From: Pseudomonas svalbardensis
GTDB taxonomy: Bacteria > Pseudomonadota > Gammaproteobacteria > Pseudomonadales > Pseudomonadaceae
DNA length: 64,000 nt
Direction of reading: 5' to 3'
Assembly (NCBI RefSeq): GCF_030053115.1
Contig: NZ_CP125619.1
Span: forward strand, 3,607,501-3,671,500
This document shows positions 1 to 8,242 of the stretch, piece after piece. Below the pieces are notes generated by a model, which saw only the letters and a program-made list of their open reading frames with translations, was not told where the DNA came from and did not search any database. Position 1 is the stretch's first letter; each line of letters begins with the position of its first letter. Made by a program: the position numbers and the translations under genes.

Positions 1-521
1 ACCCACTGACCGGTCTGCCCAATCGCCTGGTGCTCGAGGAGCGTCTGTCCGAGGCGCTGGAACAGGCGCGCATCAGTGCCACGAGGGTTGCGCTGGTATT
101 TGTCGACCTCAATGGTTTCAAGGCAATCAACGACCATTACGGCCATGCCGCCGGCGACCGGGTACTGATCACCACCGCCACCCGCCTGAAGAAAATCCTG
201 CGTTCAACAGATACCGTCGCCCGGATTGGTGGCGACGAGTTTGTGGTCATCCTTCAAGGCCTGCCCCAGGGCAACAGCCTGCAAGAGGAAGCCCGCAGCA
301 TCTGCCAGAAAATCTTCGTCGAACTGTCGCCACCGATGACCATCGGCAATGACCAACGACACATCGGCACCAGCCTGGGGGTCGCGGTGTTCCCGGACCA
401 TGCGCCGAGCATGGACCGGTTGATTCATATTGCGGATCTGGCGATGTATGAGGCCAAGCGCAGTGGGAATAATCAGTATCGGTTGGGCGAGCAAACGATG
501 AGCCATAGTCGGGTTGATTGA
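1..521 (+). CDS. diguanylate cyclase GGDEF domain, C-terminal part (5' end outside window)
   Basis: The reading frame is open from the first bases (PLTGLPNR, the usual opening of a GGDEF domain), so the gene starts upstream of the window and only the catalytic domain is seen. The domain would make c-di-GMP from two GTP. The signature GGDEF is intact, and the inhibitory I-site RxxD (RSTD) lies five residues before it, so an active, product-inhibited cyclase is expected. The frame stops shortly after the conserved AMYEAKRSGNN block and no EAL domain follows. Sensor domains cannot be judged. Confidence 0.95.
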   Translation, partial: PLTGLPNRLVLEERLSEALEQARISATRVALVFVDLNGFKAINDHYGHAAGDRVLITTATRLKKILRSTDTVARIGGDEFVVILQGLPQGNSLQEEARSICQKIFVELSPPMTIGNDQRHIGTSLGVAVFPDHAPSMDRLIHIADLAMYEAKRSGNNQYRLGEQTMSHSRVD

Positions 522-581
522 CCCGCTCAGTCCTTGCGTTGGCCGAAAGGAACATCATTGAAGGTGAATGTTGCTTGCGGC

Positions 582-890
582 CTAACGCTCCACTGGCGTG
601 ATATCAATAATCGTCCCGTTGGTAATCATCACCATCATGTACTTGTCATTGATCTGCACCCACTGCGCCTGAGCCTTCGGGGTTTTCAGGCCTTTCTGCT
701 TCCAGTTGGCCAGGGCTTTTTCGCTGCGCTGGTAAACGTCTGGGGCGCGGTCGCCGACCACTAACTCCCGGGTGTTGTTGACTCCCGGCTGAACGGTTTT
801 TTGCGGTGGGTCATCCGCTTGAACGATCGGGCTAATACCGGCAATGCCTGCGACAAGGGCGAGGCTGGCGATAAGGGTTTTGTTGTTCAT
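582..890 (-). CDS. RcnB-like periplasmic protein
   Basis: A 102-residue protein starting MNNKTLIASL, with an N-terminal signal peptide ending near VQA-DD. The start is supported by GGAGA eight bases upstream; a longer frame exists but lacks this context. The C-terminal half (YQRS, LKTPKAQAQWVQINDKYM, ITNGTIID) matches the pattern of the RcnB/YohN family, small periplasmic proteins linked to nickel/cobalt homeostasis in enterobacteria. No metal-transport gene is adjacent, so a role in metal handling is only inferred. It is convergent with the GGDEF gene and divergent from the antiporter gene. Confidence 0.75.
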   Translation of the reverse strand: MNNKTLIASLALVAGIAGISPIVQADDPPQKTVQPGVNNTRELVVGDRAPDVYQRSEKALANWKQKGLKTPKAQAQWVQINDKYMMVMITNGTIIDITPVER

Positions 891-1048
891 CGGTGAATCT
901 CCATTGATGTCTTGGCACCTGGAATCCGACTGCGCTGGCGCTGAATCATTCCTTATTGCTGTGATTATTGCGATTGCATTGGCATGACGCATTCATCTCA
1001 AGCCTTTATCCTTAACGCCCCGCCGTACCGAGTCCCTGGAGTTTCGCT

Positions 1049-2860
1049 ATGCCCCATGAAGGCAACCTGTTGCAAGCCGCTGTCGTGTTTCTGTTCGCGG
1101 CCGTGCTCACCGTTCCCTTGGCCAAGCGCCTGCAACTGGGGGCGGTGCTGGGTTATCTGTTTGCCGGCGTGATCATCGGCCCGTCGGTGCTGGGCTTGAT
1201 TGGCAATCCGCAAAGCGTCAGCCACATTTCCGAACTCGGGGTGGTGTTGCTGCTGTTCATCATTGGCCTTGAACTGTCGCCGCGACGTTTGTGGGTGATG
1301 CGCAAATCGGTGTTCGGCGTAGGCCTGGCGCAAGTGCTGCTGACGGGCTCAGTGATTGGTGTACTGGCGTTATTCGTGTTCGGCCAGCCGTTGAACAGCG
1401 CGATCGTGTTGGGCTTGGGCCTGGCGCTGTCGTCCACCGCGTTCGGTTTGCAAAGCCTGGCCGAGCGCAAGGAACTGACCAGTCCCCACGGGCGCTTGGC
1501 ATTCGCGATTCTGCTGTTCCAGGACATCGCCGCTATCCCTTTGATCGCCATGGTGCCGTTGCTGGCGGGCGGCGATCACACCAGCAGCGCTGGCGAAGGC
1601 CTCAATCACGGCTTGCGCGTGCTGGGCAGCATCGCGGTGGTGGTGATCGGTGGGCGGTATCTGCTGCGCCCAGTGTTCCGGGTGGTGGCCAAGACCGGTT
1701 TGCCGGAAGTCTCGACCGCCACTGCGTTGCTGGTAGTGATAGGCACGGCGTGGCTGATGGACTTGGTCGGCGTGTCCATGGCGCTGGGGGCGTTCCTCGC
1801 CGGGTTGCTGCTGGCGGACTCCGAATACCGTCACGAACTGGAAGCGCAAATCGAACCGTTCAAGGGATTGCTGCTGGGTCTGTTTTTCATCAGCGTCGGC
1901 ATGAGCGCCAACCTGAGTCTTCTCCTGAGCGCGCCGATCACGGTGCTGGGCCTGACTCTATTGCTGATCGCAATCAAACTGCCGCTGCTGTTTGTAGTCG
2001 GTCGGCTGGCGGGTGGTCTGGGCAAGGTCAGTGCGATTCGCCTCGGCATCGTGCTGGCGGCCGGTGGTGAGTTTGCGTTTGTGGTGTTCAAGATCGGCCG
2101 CGACCAGGGACTGTTCGAGCCGCGCCTGTACGACTTGCTGGTGCTGACCATCACCTTGTCCATGGCGGTGACGCCGCTGCTGTTGCTGGTGTGCGCGCGA
2201 CTGGTCAGCCCCAAGGTTCAACCCGTGGTGGTGCCGGAGAAATTCCGCGCGATCGATACCGACACGCCACGCGTGGTGATCGCCGGCATGGGCCGTATGG
2301 GGCAGATCGTTGCGCGGATTTTGCGCGCGCAGAACATCAAGTTCGTCGCCCTCGACACCTCGGTGGAAACCATCGAACTGTCGCGCAGCTTCGGCGGCGT
2401 CCCAGTGTTCTACGGCGACCCGATGCGCCCGGAGATCCTCAGTGCGGCCAAGGTCGAGCAGGCGGAATACTTTGTCATCGCCACCGACGACCCGGACACC
2501 AACATCAAGACCGCCGAGTTGGTGCACAAACTCTATCCGCACATCAAAATCATCGCCCGGGCCCGTAACCGTCAGCATGTGCATCGCTTGGTGGACCTTG
2601 GCGCCGAGGCCATTCGGGAAACCTATTATTCGAGTCTGGAAATGAGCCGGCGCACGCTGGTCGGCCTAGGGCTGACCCAGGCCCAGGCCGATGCGCGGAT
2701 CAAGCGCTTCAAGCATCACGACGAGCAGGTGCTGGAAGCCCAGCATGCGATTTATGACGATGCGGCGAAGGTAATGCAGACGGCGCAGGAAGCCCGGGTG
2801 GAACTGGCGAGGTTGTTTGAGTCGGATCAGTTGGAGGAGCAGGAATTGGGTAAGGCTTGA
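1049..2860 (+). CDS. kefC: KefB/KefC-type monovalent cation:proton antiporter (CPA2) with RCK domain
   Basis: A 603-residue inner-membrane protein. The first ~390 residues form a hydrophobic CPA2 (Na+/H+ exchanger-type) domain of about 12-13 helices, with the family-typical stretch FQDIAAIPL near residue 155. From ~407 a cytosolic RCK N domain begins (VVIAGMGRMGQ dinucleotide fold, then DTSVETIELSR). KefB/C proteins export K+ in exchange for H+ and are gated by glutathione adducts in E. coli. No KefF/KefG ancillary quinone reductase is next to it. GGAG lies ten bases before the ATG. The exact KefB versus KefC assignment is uncertain. Confidence 0.88.
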   Translation: MPHEGNLLQAAVVFLFAAVLTVPLAKRLQLGAVLGYLFAGVIIGPSVLGLIGNPQSVSHISELGVVLLLFIIGLELSPRRLWVMRKSVFGVGLAQVLLTGSVIGVLALFVFGQPLNSAIVLGLGLALSSTAFGLQSLAERKELTSPHGRLAFAILLFQDIAAIPLIAMVPLLAGGDHTSSAGEGLNHGLRVLGSIAVVVIGGRYLLRPVFRVVAKTGLPEVSTATALLVVIGTAWLMDLVGVSMALGAFLAGLLLADSEYRHELEAQIEPFKGLLLGLFFISVGMSANLSLLLSAPITVLGLTLLLIAIKLPLLFVVGRLAGGLGKVSAIRLGIVLAAGGEFAFVVFKIGRDQGLFEPRLYDLLVLTITLSMAVTPLLLLVCARLVSPKVQPVVVPEKFRAIDTDTPRVVIAGMGRMGQIVARILRAQNIKFVALDTSVETIELSRSFGGVPVFYGDPMRPEILSAAKVEQAEYFVIATDDPDTNIKTAELVHKLYPHIKIIARARNRQHVHRLVDLGAEAIRETYYSSLEMSRRTLVGLGLTQAQADARIKRFKHHDEQVLEAQHAIYDDAAKVMQTAQEARVELARLFESDQLEEQELGKA

Positions 2861-2862
2861 GA

Positions 2863-3027
2863 GCCAGCCCCTCACCCTAACCCTCTCCCCACGGGGCGAG
2901 GGGACTGACCGAGTTGTTCTTAGAGCTATATCGACCTGAAATATCGAGTCGACCTCAGGTATTGAAAAGCACGGAGATCAGCCCCCTTTCCCCCTCTCCC
3001 CCGTGGGGAGAGGGCTGGGTGAGGGGA
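2863..3027. repeat. inverted pair of CCCTCACCC/CCCTCTCCCC intergenic repeats
   Basis: Two copies of a short repeat (around 2863-2906 and 2983-3027) are in opposite orientation, so the transcript between the antiporter gene and alkC could fold into a long stem. A shorter related CCCTCTCC...GGAGAGGG stem occurs again at about 40800-40822. This kind of element is a common dispersed repeat in pseudomonads. The second copy overlaps the region just before alkC and makes upstream in-frame ATGs for that gene unreliable. Confidence 0.75.
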
Positions 3028-3068
3028 TGGATCTAACTGACACACAATCATTCGAGCAAACCCATCCC

Positions 3069-4172
3069 ATGACCACCACCCACCAACCCGCCCCCGCCCT
3101 AAAAGAAATCTTCAACGCCGACCGCCTCAAACACATCGCCACCGAGATGACCGCGGTCTACCCCGAGTTCAACGCCAAAGCCTTCCTGAAACTGGCCAAC
3201 GACGGGCTTGCCGATTTATCAATCATGCAGCGCATGGCCCGGGTCAGCGAGTGCCTGCACGCGGTCCTGCCGTTGAGCTATGAAGAGACGCTTGAAGTGC
3301 TGCGCGCCCTCGCTCCGCGGCTGAACAGCGGTTTCGTCAGCATTTCATTACCGCATTACGTCGCGACGTACGGCGGACATGCCTTCGAACAATCCATGGA
3401 CGCGCTGAAATATTTCACTGCCTTCGGCTCCTCGGAGTTCGCGATCCGCCATTTCCTGCGCAGCAATATCGAAGGCTCCCTGGCGGTCATGCACGATTGG
3501 GCCCTGGACGAAAACGAACACGTCCGCCGCCTGGCCAGCGAAGGCAGCCGACCGCGCCTGCCATGGTCGTTCCGTCTGGAACAGATTCAGGCTGACCCAA
3601 CATTGGCGGCGGCGATCCTCGACAACCTCAAGGCCGACAACAGCCTTTACGTGCGCAAGTCCGTGGCCAACCACCTCAACGACATCACCAAGGATCATCC
3701 CGAATGGGTGCTGGACCTGATCGAAGGCTGGTCGCTGGACAACAAACACACCGCATGGATCGCCAAACACGCCCTGCGCAGCCTGATCAAACAGGGCAAC
3801 CAACGAGCGTTGGCGATCATTGGCGCGGGCGGAAAGCCTGAGGTCGAGATCATCGATGTGAAGGTGGAACCGGCGGTGATTCGTCTGGGTGAAAAAATCA
3901 CCCTGTCCTTCGCCGTGAAATCCACGGTCGAGGACAGTCAACGACTGGTGATCGACTACGCCATCGATTACGTAAAAGCCAACGGCAGCACGTCGGCGAA
4001 GGTGTTCAAGCTCAAGGCGCTGACGCTTCCCGGCAAGGCGACCGAATCCATCGCCCGTAGCCAGCACATCAAGGAACTCACCACCCGCAAACACTACGTG
4101 GGCAAACACGCCGTGCACGTGCTGGTGAATGGGGAGCGCCTGGCTAGCACCTCATTCGAAATCCTCCCTTGA
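3069..4172 (+). CDS. alkC: DNA-3-methylpurine glycosylase AlkC with C-terminal Ig-like domain
   Basis: A 367-residue protein. Residues ~10-250 are alpha-helical HEAT-like repeats of the AlkC/AlkD DNA alkylation-repair superfamily (blocks such as FGSSEFAIRHFL, NEHVRRLASEGSRPRLPW, SLYVRKSVANHLNDITKDHP). Residues ~260-367 form a beta-rich Ig-like domain (VIRLGEKITLSFAVKS ... HAVHVLVNG). This two-part architecture is the longer AlkC form. These enzymes excise cationic alkylated purines (3-methyladenine, 3-methylcytosine) without base flipping. The start is chosen at MTTTHQPAP because the first 22 codons of the longer frame are encoded by the intergenic repeat. No Ada or AlkA gene is nearby. Confidence 0.9.
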   Translation: MTTTHQPAPALKEIFNADRLKHIATEMTAVYPEFNAKAFLKLANDGLADLSIMQRMARVSECLHAVLPLSYEETLEVLRALAPRLNSGFVSISLPHYVATYGGHAFEQSMDALKYFTAFGSSEFAIRHFLRSNIEGSLAVMHDWALDENEHVRRLASEGSRPRLPWSFRLEQIQADPTLAAAILDNLKADNSLYVRKSVANHLNDITKDHPEWVLDLIEGWSLDNKHTAWIAKHALRSLIKQGNQRALAIIGAGGKPEVEIIDVKVEPAVIRLGEKITLSFAVKSTVEDSQRLVIDYAIDYVKANGSTSAKVFKLKALTLPGKATESIARSQHIKELTTRKHYVGKHAVHVLVNGERLASTSFEILP

Positions 4173-4184
4173 AACACGAACCCC

Positions 4185-4270
4185 TTTAGGAGCAAAGCTT
4201 GCTCGCGATGAACGAAGACGCGGTATGCCAGACCTGACGCCATCGCGAGCAAGCTTTGCTCCTACAGGGG
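4185..4270. repeat. REP doublet (AGGAGCAAAGCTTGCTCGCGATG and inverse)
   Basis: Two inverted copies of the Pseudomonas REP core (GAGCAAGCTTTGCTCCT type) face each other across ~25 bases and could form a hairpin after alkC. The second copy abuts the fossil LysR tail at 4276, where it replaces the expected stop codon. A single incomplete copy (GTGGGAGCGATCTTGCTCC) lies at 4473-4492. Confidence 0.85.
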
Positions 4271-4275
4271 ATTGG

Positions 4276-4435
4276 GTCCAACAGTAGCCTCTGTTCGTGC
4301 TCACACAACTCCACCGCGTAATCCCATAGCAATCTGAGCCACACCGATTTGTGCTGCTCGCGCCGGTTGCTGATTCAGTTGGCGGTCCAGAGGGCCGAAT
4401 CGTCTTCAGGGCTAAGGCTTATTAAGTCACCCATC
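4276..4435 (-). pseudogene. remnant of the C-terminus of a LysR-type regulator
   Basis: Read on the minus strand, 4276-4377 aligns without gaps to the last ~34 codons of the intact LysR gene at 5507-6391: ISNRREQHKSVWLRLLWDY here versus ISTRRELHKSVRLRVLWDY there. An in-frame stop just upstream, loss of the native stop and absence of the rest of the gene show that it is dead. Weaker similarity (LSPEDDS) may extend to about 4435. A likely history is duplication of this regulator locus followed by decay and REP insertion. Confidence 0.7.
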
Positions 4436-4571
4436 AAGGGACCACAACTCTCGCGAACGACACCGAACAAATGTGGGAGCGATCTTGCTCCGGGCGGCGT
4501 TCCGACGAAGACGGCCGCACATCCAGCATCCGTGTAATTGCCTGCCACGTCGCGAGCCGTTTACAGGTGGC

Positions 4572-4787
4572 TCACGTTTTAGCGCTCGCCAAATAATGCG
4601 CAACCAAAGCATTGGCATGGCCATGCCCCATACCATGCTCAGTCTTCAGCCAGGCCACCATTTCCATGTGCTTTTTGTCGCTGACGGTTACGAGCACATC
4701 CAGCCAGTGGCTGATGGGCTGGCCATATTTTTTCTCGATTGACGGGAAGTACGACGCCGGGCCTTTTATTTTTGTGTCGTCGGTCAT
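4572..4787 (-). CDS. DUF4287 domain-containing small protein
   Basis: A 71-residue cytosolic protein, starting MTDDTKIKGPASYFPSIEKKYG. GGGAGC eight bases before this ATG supports it over the longer frame. The pattern IEKKYGQPISHWLDV ... MVAWLKTEHGMGHGHANALVAHYL is that of DUF4287, a short helical domain often found alone or next to DUF1801-like domains. Function is unknown. It stands alone between repeat debris and the CBM20 gene. Confidence 0.75.
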   Translation of the reverse strand: MTDDTKIKGPASYFPSIEKKYGQPISHWLDVLVTVSDKKHMEMVAWLKTEHGMGHGHANALVAHYLASAKT

Positions 4788-5014
4788 GCTGCAAGCTCCC
4801 TTGTTCGCGGCGGAGTGTCGGTCGACGCTCCTAGTCTTTACCCCACAAATTGAAGTCCAGGACGATCGCGCAGTCCAGCGCAAACAAGCTCGCAGTTAAT
4901 AAGCAACCATTGAAGCTATCGCGAAGCGCTCTAAAGAACTGTCATTTCTAACAGGTCACTTTCAGTTTCGCCGGGGCTATGCTGCGCCCACTGGAATGAA
5001 TTGAGGTGTTCATC

Positions 5015-5419
5015 ATGTCTCGCAATCGTTACCTATTGCCGCTGGGCGTTTGCTTGTTGGCAATGCTGCCCGTGTTCCGCGATGCCCTAGGTGTCACGTG
5101 GGTGCCCTTAAAAGACGAAGTGGAATTTCAATGCGAAAACGGCAACACGGTGCCGGGCTACAGTGTGTATGTTGTCGGCAACCATCCGGAGCTAGGGAAT
5201 TGGGATCCAGCCAAGGCCGTAAAGCTCGACCCTAAACCCGCCCCTAACAACTCTACATGGACCGGCAAGGTACTTTTTCCGGGCACGGACGACGGCAAAG
5301 ATGTGGAATGGAAGTGTATCGTGCGCAAAGAGAACGACCCGACCGACGTGAAGTGGCAGCTTGCCAAAAACAACACGGTGAAGTTGGTTTTCCGCACAAA
5401 GAGTATCGGCACGTTCTGA
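5015..5419 (+). CDS. secreted CBM20 (starch-binding) domain protein
   Basis: A 134-residue protein with a signal peptide (MSRNRYLLPLGVCLLAMLP). The rest is a single CBM20 module: VEFQCENGNTVPGYSVYVVGNHPELGNWDP followed by WTGKVLFPG and VEWKCIVRK. CBM20 binds alpha-glucans, but no catalytic domain is fused or adjacent, so it may be a free carbohydrate-binding protein. GAGGTG six bases before the second possible start favours 5015 over the GTG at 5006. The AAGCGGCAACACGG region is normal in composition; no neighbouring glycogen genes are seen. Confidence 0.8.
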   Translation: MSRNRYLLPLGVCLLAMLPVFRDALGVTWVPLKDEVEFQCENGNTVPGYSVYVVGNHPELGNWDPAKAVKLDPKPAPNNSTWTGKVLFPGTDDGKDVEWKCIVRKENDPTDVKWQLAKNNTVKLVFRTKSIGTF

Positions 5420-5506
5420 GGCGTGAGTGAACTTATGGGAAAGTGAATCTGACACTTCCCCAAGATCAAAAGATCGGGCCGCGTTCGGACGATCTGTTGA
5501 TGTTTG

Positions 5507-6391
5507 TTATCCCAGCAACAACCCCTGTTCCGCCTCACACAACCCCACCACGTAATCCCACAACACACGCAACCGCACGGATTTGTGCAACTCACGCCGC
5601 GTGCTGATCCAGTAGCTGCGCTGAATACTCTCATCCGGCAGCAACGGCACCAGGCCGGGATCGGCGCTGGCCATGTAACACGGCAGCACGGCGATCCCCA
5701 GGCCTGAGCGCGCAGCCTGTTGTTGGGCGATGACGCTGGTGCTGTGGAACACCACCTGCGGATTGCGGCAGAAGCTGTTGAGGAACATCAGTTCCTGGCT
5801 GAACAGCAAGTCATCGACATAGCCGATCCAGGCGTGGCGACCGAGGTCTTCGCGGCTGCGCAGCGGTGGCGAACGGTCGAGATACTCCTGGCTGGCGTAC
5901 AGCGCCAATCGATAGTCAGTCAGTTTGCGGGTGACCAGCATGTCGGCGGCCGGGCGCTCCAGGTGGATGCTGATTTCGGCCTCACGATTGAGGATGCTGA
6001 CAAAGCGCGGCACGGCCACCAGTTCCACTTCCAGCCCCGGATAACGTTCGAACAGGCCGTTCATGCGGCTGGCGAGGAACATGATGCCCAACCCTTCGGT
6101 CACGCCAACGCGGATCTTGCCCAGCGGCGCCGTGGACTGAGTGATTTCTTCCTGAGCCAGCAGCGCGACGTTTTCCATCGCTTCGGCGTGCTTGAGCAGC
6201 GCTTCACCGGCCGGGGTCAGCTCATAACCCTGGGCATGCTGAACAAACAATGCCGTGCCGAGGCTCTTTTCGATGGCCTCGATGTGCCGGGCCACGGTGG
6301 CGTGGGTGGTGTTCAAACGGCGGGCAGCGGTGAGCAGACGCCCGCTACGCTGCAACTCGAGAAAAAACCGCAGGTCATTCCAGTCGAACAT
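5507..6391 (-). CDS. LysR-family transcriptional regulator
   Basis: A 294-residue LTTR. The winged HTH lies at residues ~3-62 (DLRFFLELQRSGRLLTAARRLNTTHATVARHIEAIEKSLG) and the LysR substrate-binding domain at ~90-290 (LGKIRVGVTEGLG onward). It is divergent from the GMC oxidoreductase with 85-120 bases between start codons, the standard LTTR layout, so it probably controls the oxidoreductase and perhaps the following transporter. AAGGACGG precedes the ATG. A decayed copy of its last codons lies about 1.2 kb downstream. Confidence 0.92.
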   Translation of the reverse strand: MFDWNDLRFFLELQRSGRLLTAARRLNTTHATVARHIEAIEKSLGTALFVQHAQGYELTPAGEALLKHAEAMENVALLAQEEITQSTAPLGKIRVGVTEGLGIMFLASRMNGLFERYPGLEVELVAVPRFVSILNREAEISIHLERPAADMLVTRKLTDYRLALYASQEYLDRSPPLRSREDLGRHAWIGYVDDLLFSQELMFLNSFCRNPQVVFHSTSVIAQQQAARSGLGIAVLPCYMASADPGLVPLLPDESIQRSYWISTRRELHKSVRLRVLWDYVVGLCEAEQGLLLG

Positions 6392-6443
6392 GAACCGTCC
6401 TTGAGGTGGGGCTGTTTAAAAACGCACAGCGGCTGCGCAAAAA

Positions 6444-6469
6444 CTAACATTCTTTTGACGAAAGCTAAC
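6444..6469. promoter_or_regulatory. possible LysR-type operator between LTTR and GMC gene
   Basis: Two CTAAC repeats at 6444-6448 and 6465-6469 are spaced 21 bases apart, two helical turns, in the divergent promoter region. Spacing and position fit binding of an LTTR dimer pair, but no experimental or family-specific consensus is known to me for this regulator. Confidence 0.3.
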
Positions 6470-6512
6470 AACTAGGATGACCGACAACAAGAACAATACG
6501 TTGAGGTCACGG

Positions 6513-8162
6513 ATGCAGACTTCCCTGGATGAATACGACTACATCGTGGTCGGTGCCGGCCCGGCCGGTTGTTTGCTGGCCAATCGGTTGTCGGCCGACC
6601 CGCAACATCGCGTGTTGCTGCTCGAAGCCGGCGGCCGCGATAACTATGCGTGGATTCACATCCCCGTGGGTTACCTGTTCTGCATCGGCAACCCGCGCAC
6701 CGACTGGTGCTTCAAGACCGAAGCGCAACCCGGCCTGCAAGGTCGCGCCCTGAGTTACCCGCGTGGCAAGGTGCTCGGCGGCTGTTCCTCGATCAACGGC
6801 ATGATCTACATGCGCGGCCAGGCCGGCGACTACGACGGCTGGGCGGCCCAGGGCAATCCCGGCTGGAGCTGGAACAACGTGCTGCCGTTGTTCAAAAAGA
6901 GCGAAAACCATTTTGCTGGCGACTCGGAGTTTCACGGCGCCGCCGGTGAATGGCGGATCGAACGTCAGCGGCTGTCATGGCCGATTCTCGATGCCTTCCG
7001 TAGCGCCGCCGAGCAAAGCGGCATCGCCAGCATCGATGACTTCAACCAGGGTGACAACGAAGGCTGCGGCTACTTCCAGGTCAACCAGAAAGCCGGTATT
7101 CGCTGGAACGCGGCCAAGGCGTTTCTCAAACCGGTCCGCAACCGGCCTAATCTCACCGTGCTGACCGACGTCGAAGTGGATCGCGTGCTGCTGGAAAACG
7201 GCCGTGCGTCATCGGTCAGTGCGCGTTGGCAGGGTCAGGCGAAAACCTTCAAGGCGCGCAAGGAAATCGTGCTGTGCGCCGGTTCCGTCGGCTCACCGAG
7301 CATCCTGCAACGTTCAGGGATCGGCCCTCGCCCGCTGCTGCAACGCTTGGGGATCGGCGTTGCCCATGAGCTGCCGGGCGTGGGTGGCAATCTGCAGGAT
7401 CACCTGCAACTGCGCCTGATCTACAAACTGGAAAACGCCCGCACCCTTAACAAGATCGCCGGTAGCCTGTGGGGCAAGATGGGCATGGGCCTGCGTTACC
7501 TGTATGACCGCAGCGGCCCGCTGTCCATGGCGCCGAGCCAACTCGGGGCCTTCGCCCGCTCGGGACCGGAGCAGACATCGGCGAATCTCGAGTACCACGT
7601 TCAGCCGCTGTCGCTGGAGCGTTTCGGCGAGCCGTTGCATGCGTTCCCCGCCTTCACGGCGTCGGTGTGCGATCTACGCCCGCAAAGCCGTGGTTGCGTC
7701 GAGATTCGCTCCACCGATCCGCAGGAAGCGCCGCTGATTCAGCCCAATTACTTGAGCCATCCGGAGGACTTGCGGGTGGCAGCAGACGCCATTCGCCTGA
7801 CCCGGCGCATCGTCGCCGCACCGGCCCTGCAAGCGTTCAAACCAGTGGAGTACTTGCCCGGCGACAGCTTGCAGAGCGAAGAACAATTGCACGAAGCCGC
7901 CGCCCGCATCGGCACCACCATCTTCCATCCGGTCGGCACCTGCCGCATGGGCAACGACGCGGACGCCGTGGTCGATGCCGAGCTGCGCGTACACGGCATC
8001 CCAGGCTTGCGCATCGCCGACGCCTCGATCATGCCGCGTATCACCTCGGGCAATACCTGTTCGCCTACGCTGATGATTGCCGAAAAAGCTGCACAACTGA
8101 TCCTGGAAACACCTACAAGGAGTTTTGCACCCGACGAAAAAGCACTGACCGCAGTCTCTTGA
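6513..8162 (+). CDS. GMC-family FAD-dependent oxidoreductase (choline dehydrogenase-like)
   Basis: About 549 residues. The N-terminus carries the ADP-binding fold DYIVVGAGPAGCLLANRLS, then the GMC signature GGCSSINGMIYMRG. The C-terminus has the catalytic His block TIFHPVGTCRMG and GNTCSPTLMIAEKAA. GMC enzymes oxidise alcohols with FAD; choline, polyethylene glycol or alcohol substrates cannot be told apart here. Start 6513 is preferred because TTGAGG sits seven bases upstream; a frame from 6477 adds 12 residues but has only AGG directly abutting. Probably co-transcribed with the MHS transporter 80 bases downstream. Confidence 0.9.
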   Translation: MQTSLDEYDYIVVGAGPAGCLLANRLSADPQHRVLLLEAGGRDNYAWIHIPVGYLFCIGNPRTDWCFKTEAQPGLQGRALSYPRGKVLGGCSSINGMIYMRGQAGDYDGWAAQGNPGWSWNNVLPLFKKSENHFAGDSEFHGAAGEWRIERQRLSWPILDAFRSAAEQSGIASIDDFNQGDNEGCGYFQVNQKAGIRWNAAKAFLKPVRNRPNLTVLTDVEVDRVLLENGRASSVSARWQGQAKTFKARKEIVLCAGSVGSPSILQRSGIGPRPLLQRLGIGVAHELPGVGGNLQDHLQLRLIYKLENARTLNKIAGSLWGKMGMGLRYLYDRSGPLSMAPSQLGAFARSGPEQTSANLEYHVQPLSLERFGEPLHAFPAFTASVCDLRPQSRGCVEIRSTDPQEAPLIQPNYLSHPEDLRVAADAIRLTRRIVAAPALQAFKPVEYLPGDSLQSEEQLHEAAARIGTTIFHPVGTCRMGNDADAVVDAELRVHGIPGLRIADASIMPRITSGNTCSPTLMIAEKAAQLILETPTRSFAPDEKALTAVS

Positions 8163-8242
8163 GCAAAGGAATAGCGACGCCAGCCCATAAGGCCGGCGCC
8201 GACAGTGGAACAAAAAAAACAATCACTGTGAGGGATACCGAT

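Noticed and set aside
7667..8242. 192-codon upstream extension of the MHS transporter frame
   Set aside because: It overlaps the GMC oxidoreductase in another frame; the MSEHVQP start with GAGGGAT is clearly the real one.
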